A DNA stretch of 8,857 nt from Streptomyces sp. NRRL S-118. GTDB lineage: Bacteria; Actinomycetota; Actinomycetes; Streptomycetales; Streptomycetaceae. Location: positions 26,715 to 35,571 of the forward strand of contig NZ_KL591035.1 of assembly GCF_000716335.1 (NCBI RefSeq). The letters run 5' to 3'. A model generated the notes under the pieces. The model ran no database searches. It worked only from the letters and a program-made list of their open reading frames with translations, and had not been told where the DNA came from. The translations under genes and the position numbers were made by a program. Positions 6,133-8,857 of this stretch are shown here, piece by piece. Position 1 is the first letter of the stretch; each line of letters opens with the position of its first letter.

Positions 6133-7257
6133 TCACTCGCGTTGTGCCGCCTCGATCTCCGCGTGGAGCGCCGGGCTGGTCTCCGCCACATGGCGCAGCA
6201 CGGCGGCCATCAGCGTGCCGACGTTCACGAACGCGGCCTCTCTGCCCTGGAACGCGACGTCCTCGACCCGCTTGGTCCCGCGGTGCAGGGCCACCACCCG
6301 CCAGTCGTCGGTGAGGACCGGGGAGCCGGAGGACCCGCCGCGGGTGTCGGTGAAGTAGCGCAGGTCGCGTTCGTCCGCCTCGTACACGAGGTTGTTGCGC
6401 AGCGCCACGCGCTTCGGCTGTCCGCCCGGGTGCTGGATGATGTTGACGGCGACGAAGTCGCCGGGCGCGACGGCCGGCGCCTGCCGCGCGAGCCGCAGCA
6501 CGGGCCGGGCCGGGCCGTCGGCCAGGCGAAGGATCGCGTAGTCCAGATCGCGGTCCGCGGCGAGCAGCCCCTCGAAGCCGGCCTCCTCCGTCTCCTCCGC
6601 GTCCGTGTCGTAGTCGAACCGGGCGCGGGCGTTGCGGGCCTGGAGGAGCAAGTCGTCGGGGGCCGCCTCCGGCCGGCCGCCGGCGCCGCTGTTCCGGGCG
6701 TTGACCACGTGGTGGTTGGTGACCAGCAGCGTCGGGGCGATCAGCCAGCCCGTACCGGAGTGGGGGAAGCCGTTCGGCTGGAGCGGCGCGCCCCCCTCGT
6801 ACGGCGGGACCTTGACGCGGGCCACCGCCGCCCCGGCCAGGTCGCCGCCGCGCAGGAATCCGAAGGGGACCGTGTCGTCGCGGTGGACGACCTGCTCCTT
6901 GATCTCCGGGACGGCCGCGACGTCCGGCACGTCCGGCTCGCCGCTCGCGTCCCGCGCGACGTCGTCCAGGGCGCGCTGGAAGACGGCGAGCGGCGCCGCC
7001 TCGGTGGTCTGGGCGACGGCGTTGCGCAGCCAGATCTCCAGCGGTACGGAGCCGTCCACGAGCCGCTCGACGCGGTTCATCTCGACGAGGTCCGAGTGCA
7101 GCTGGCGTCCGGGTGCGGCCAGCACCGGCAGGGTCCCGCGGTAGCGCGGGAGCACGCCGTCGAACAGCAGGGGCCGTACCGACGGGTCGGCGAGCCCCGA
7201 CTCCTGGGCGGCGTCCCGCACGGCGAGCAGCCGGTCGGGGGAGAGGTAAGCGGTCAT
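6133..7257 (-). CDS. Effector-associated-domain-like / trypsin-like serine peptidase fusion (second gene of operon)
   Basis: A 374-residue two-part protein. Residues 1-105 form a helical N-terminal domain: LSPDRLLAVRDAA (5-17), QLHSDLVEMNRVERL (52-66) and PLEIWLRNAVAQ (72-83). This resembles the effector-associated (death-like adaptor) domains fused to peptidases in bacterial conflict systems; the resemblance is from pattern memory and not assigned to a numbered family. Residues 120-374 are an S1/V8-like peptidase with a complete triad: H183 (VTNHHV), D239 (DLDYAIL) and S310 (RGGSSGSPV). The core is introduced by GTGWLIAP (168-175). No signal peptide is present, so action is intracellular. 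The ATG at 7257 overlaps the upstream stop as ATGA, so the two are translationally coupled; AGGA five bases before the start is a weak ribosome site. Its protease part differs clearly from that of the next gene, so this is not a recent duplication. Confidence 0.82.
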   Translation of the reverse strand: MTAYLSPDRLLAVRDAAQESGLADPSVRPLLFDGVLPRYRGTLPVLAAPGRQLHSDLVEMNRVERLVDGSVPLEIWLRNAVAQTTEAAPLAVFQRALDDVARDASGEPDVPDVAAVPEIKEQVVHRDDTVPFGFLRGGDLAGAAVARVKVPPYEGGAPLQPNGFPHSGTGWLIAPTLLVTNHHVVNARNSGAGGRPEAAPDDLLLQARNARARFDYDTDAEETEEAGFEGLLAADRDLDYAILRLADGPARPVLRLARQAPAVAPGDFVAVNIIQHPGGQPKRVALRNNLVYEADERDLRYFTDTRGGSSGSPVLTDDWRVVALHRGTKRVEDVAFQGREAAFVNVGTLMAAVLRHVAETSPALHAEIEAAQRE

Positions 7258-8857
7258 GGCGGTCCTGTCCAGGGTGCGGGGACGGGCCGGTCGCGACCCG
7301 TGGCGCCCAGCTCCATCGCCGCGGCCACCCCGGCGGCGATCTCACCGCTCTCGTCGCGCACGTCGAGCAGCCGCCGGGCGAGCGTGTCGAGGGTGCCCCG
7401 GTCGCGTGCCAGCCGCAGGAGTTCGGTGATGCTGGACGGCGGGGACGCCGCCGGCCGCGGGGCCCGGCCCGCCGCGTCGCCCAGCAGGTCCATCACGAGG
7501 TCCAGCAACCGCGGCCGGTGGGCCACCGCCCGGCGGACGGCCGCCCCGAGGACGTCCGGCACCTCGTCGTCGGCCGGGAGGCCCACCACGTCCAGCGCGT
7601 GACCGAGCGCCTCGGGGTCCAGCGTGTGAACCTGCGAGGCGGCCGCGCGGACGAGCTCCGGCTGGTCGGCCATCACGGCGTCGGGCAGCGCCCGCAACCG
7701 CCGGGCGAGCCGGTCGTCGGCCTCCCGGAGCCCGTCCCGCGGGGTTTCCCGGACACCGTCCCCCGACGCGCCCGCCTCCACCGGCCTGCTCCGCGCCAGG
7801 CGGGTGCGAGCCAGCAGTGCGCCGATCGCCTCCAGGTCGTGTCCGATGCGCACGGCGGTGTCCTCCGCCACCCGCAGACACCGGTCCGCCCCGTCCGCGT
7901 CGCCGTCCTGCTCGGCGAGGCGTGCCGACAGCAGCAGCAGCTCGAGCTGCCGTTCCTCGCACCCGGCGCTCCCGGCCGGTCCCAGCGCGTCGCCGGCGAC
8001 CGTGCGGGCCTCCGCGCGCCGCCCGAGCCGGTCGAGCGTCTCGGCGTGCAGCGCGTGCAGGGGGCTGCACGGCGTCCAGGGGCGGCGCTCCGTGAGCCGG
8101 GCCATCGCTTCCCCGGCGAGCCCCTGCGCGAGGAGGTCCTCGATCTCGCGGGCCGCGAGCCGCTCCCAGTCCTCCTGGTCGGCGACGTCCAGCACCGTCT
8201 GCGGGGCGCCGCGGCCGGACCTGGCGTTCAGCAGCCCGGCCGCCCGGAGGTCCATGTCGCGTTCGGCGCCCGCCAGGAACTGCTCCACGCCGGGCAGCCA
8301 CCGCTGCTCCACCGAGCGCGGGTTCTCGCCGAGCCGCAACCGGTGGTAGATCTCCTCGGCGCGCGCCTCGAGCCCCTCGCGGGCCGCGTAGTACTCCACG
8401 GCGCGGCGCTCCACCTCGCGCGCGGTGTCTGCCATGTCCTCGCCCAGCAGCCGCAGCATGATGCACCGCACGTCCGGGCGGTGCCGCAGTGCCGCGGGCC
8501 CGGCCGGTTCGACCAGGTCGAGGCGGGCCAGCCCGTCGAAGAGCCGCTCGGCCTCGTCCGTGGTCTCCACGCGCAGCCCGCAGGGGCCGGCGAGGACGTC
8601 CTTGATGATCTCGGGGGTGATCACGCGCAGCACCAGCCCGGGGTGGGCGAGCCGCCGGACCTCGTCGTCGGCGATGTGGTGCAGGATGCGGTCGTACAGG
8701 ACGCCCTGCACCAGCATCTGGTCGACCCGCTGGAAGAACCGACGCCGGCGGGCCGGGAGGCTGCCGATCAGGTCACGCAGCAGGGCACCGCCCGCGGGGC
8801 CCGCCCCCGGCGCGGCGTCCCGCTCGGGAAGGGCCCCCGCCCCCGCCCCCGCCCCCG
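7254..8857 (-). CDS. Probable C-terminal part of a STAND/AAA-type NTPase regulator (N-terminus beyond window)
   Basis: The frame is open from the right edge to a TGA at 7254-7256, giving 533 visible residues. The first eight are Gly-Ala repeats and residues 9-24 are Pro/Gly-rich, so the visible start looks like an interdomain linker. A conserved-looking block follows: LAHPGLVLRVITPEII (69-84), AGPCGL (89-94), RHRPDVR (124-130) and AEEIYHRL (166-173). I associate this with winged-helix regions after the ATPase core of bacterial NTPases encoded beside trypsin-like peptidases. The rest is Leu/Ala/Arg-rich alpha-helical sequence, probably TPR-like helical repeats (for example RLTERRPWTPCSPLHALHAE and the stretch after it). 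No Walker A or B motif lies in the window, so NTPase activity is inferred. An internal ATG at 8717 exists, but the frame continues with good codon use, so the gene is treated as partial. It is the first visible operon gene, overlapping the peptidase start by four bases. Confidence 0.6.
   Translation of the reverse strand, partial: GAGAGAGALPERDAAPGAGPAGGALLRDLIGSLPARRRRFFQRVDQMLVQGVLYDRILHHIADDEVRRLAHPGLVLRVITPEIIKDVLAGPCGLRVETTDEAERLFDGLARLDLVEPAGPAALRHRPDVRCIMLRLLGEDMADTAREVERRAVEYYAAREGLEARAEEIYHRLRLGENPRSVEQRWLPGVEQFLAGAERDMDLRAAGLLNARSGRGAPQTVLDVADQEDWERLAAREIEDLLAQGLAGEAMARLTERRPWTPCSPLHALHAETLDRLGRRAEARTVAGDALGPAGSAGCEERQLELLLLSARLAEQDGDADGADRCLRVAEDTAVRIGHDLEAIGALLARTRLARSRPVEAGASGDGVRETPRDGLREADDRLARRLRALPDAVMADQPELVRAAASQVHTLDPEALGHALDVVGLPADDEVPDVLGAAVRRAVAHRPRLLDLVMDLLGDAAGRAPRPAASPPSSITELLRLARDRGTLDTLARRLLDVRDESGEIAAGVAAAMELGATGRDRPVPAPWTGPP
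8834..8857. repeat. (CCCCCG)4 hexanucleotide repeat at the window edge
   Basis: Four perfect CCCCCG units run to the right edge and may continue beyond it. On the minus strand they encode alternating Gly-Ala in the linker of the NTPase-like protein. Copy-number change would alter linker length by two residues per unit without breaking the frame. Confidence 0.85.

Noticed and set aside
5647..7602. A 651-codon frame on the plus strand opposite the peptidase genes
   Set aside because: It is the antisense shadow of two peptidases with verified catalytic triads; its own translation has no recognisable domain.
1..8857. CRISPR array, tRNA, rRNA, insertion sequence or attachment site
   Set aside because: No spaced direct repeats, tRNA cloverleaf pattern, transposase or flanking target duplications were seen by eye on either strand.

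Overview
The window is very GC-rich, with almost every third codon position G or C, GTG starts, purine-rich ribosome binding sites and tightly packed genes. This points to an actinomycete, most likely Streptomyces or a close relative. The families (MGDG-synthase-like glycosyltransferase, NodB deacetylase, winged-helix methyltransferase, intracellular trypsin-like peptidases) fit that group. The assignment is inference from composition and family; no marker gene is present.

Left part (1-3222): an envelope or glycoconjugate region. A glycosyltransferase of the MGDG-synthase type runs leftward off the window edge. Divergent from it is a compact rightward operon: short-chain dehydrogenase (691-1452), EamA/NIPA-like DMT transporter (1457-2347) and NodB polysaccharide deacetylase (2341-3222). 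Their ends lie 4 nt apart or overlap by a few nt, so they are probably translationally coupled. A plausible joint role is making, moving and de-N-acetylating a glycolipid or cell-surface sugar; this is inference only.

Middle (3223-3879): no intact gene. It holds what looks like a frame-disrupted coding remnant with a 27-bp tandem repeat at its front, then a strong hairpin. Next comes a stand-alone SAM-dependent methyltransferase with an N-terminal winged helix (3880-4953), followed by a long inverted repeat that probably ends convergent transcription from both sides.

Right part (5061-8857): a leftward three-gene operon, read in the order 8857 to 5061. It comprises the C-terminal half of a large protein that looks like the regulatory part of a STAND/AAA-type NTPase, then two different trypsin-like serine peptidases, both with a complete His-Asp-Ser triad and neither with a signal peptide. 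The first peptidase carries an N-terminal helical domain resembling the effector-associated adaptor domains of bacterial conflict systems. A sensor NTPase with cytoplasmic protease effectors is the layout expected for a programmed-death or immune system, and this operon is the most interesting content of the window. The NTPase motifs would lie beyond the right edge and cannot be verified here.
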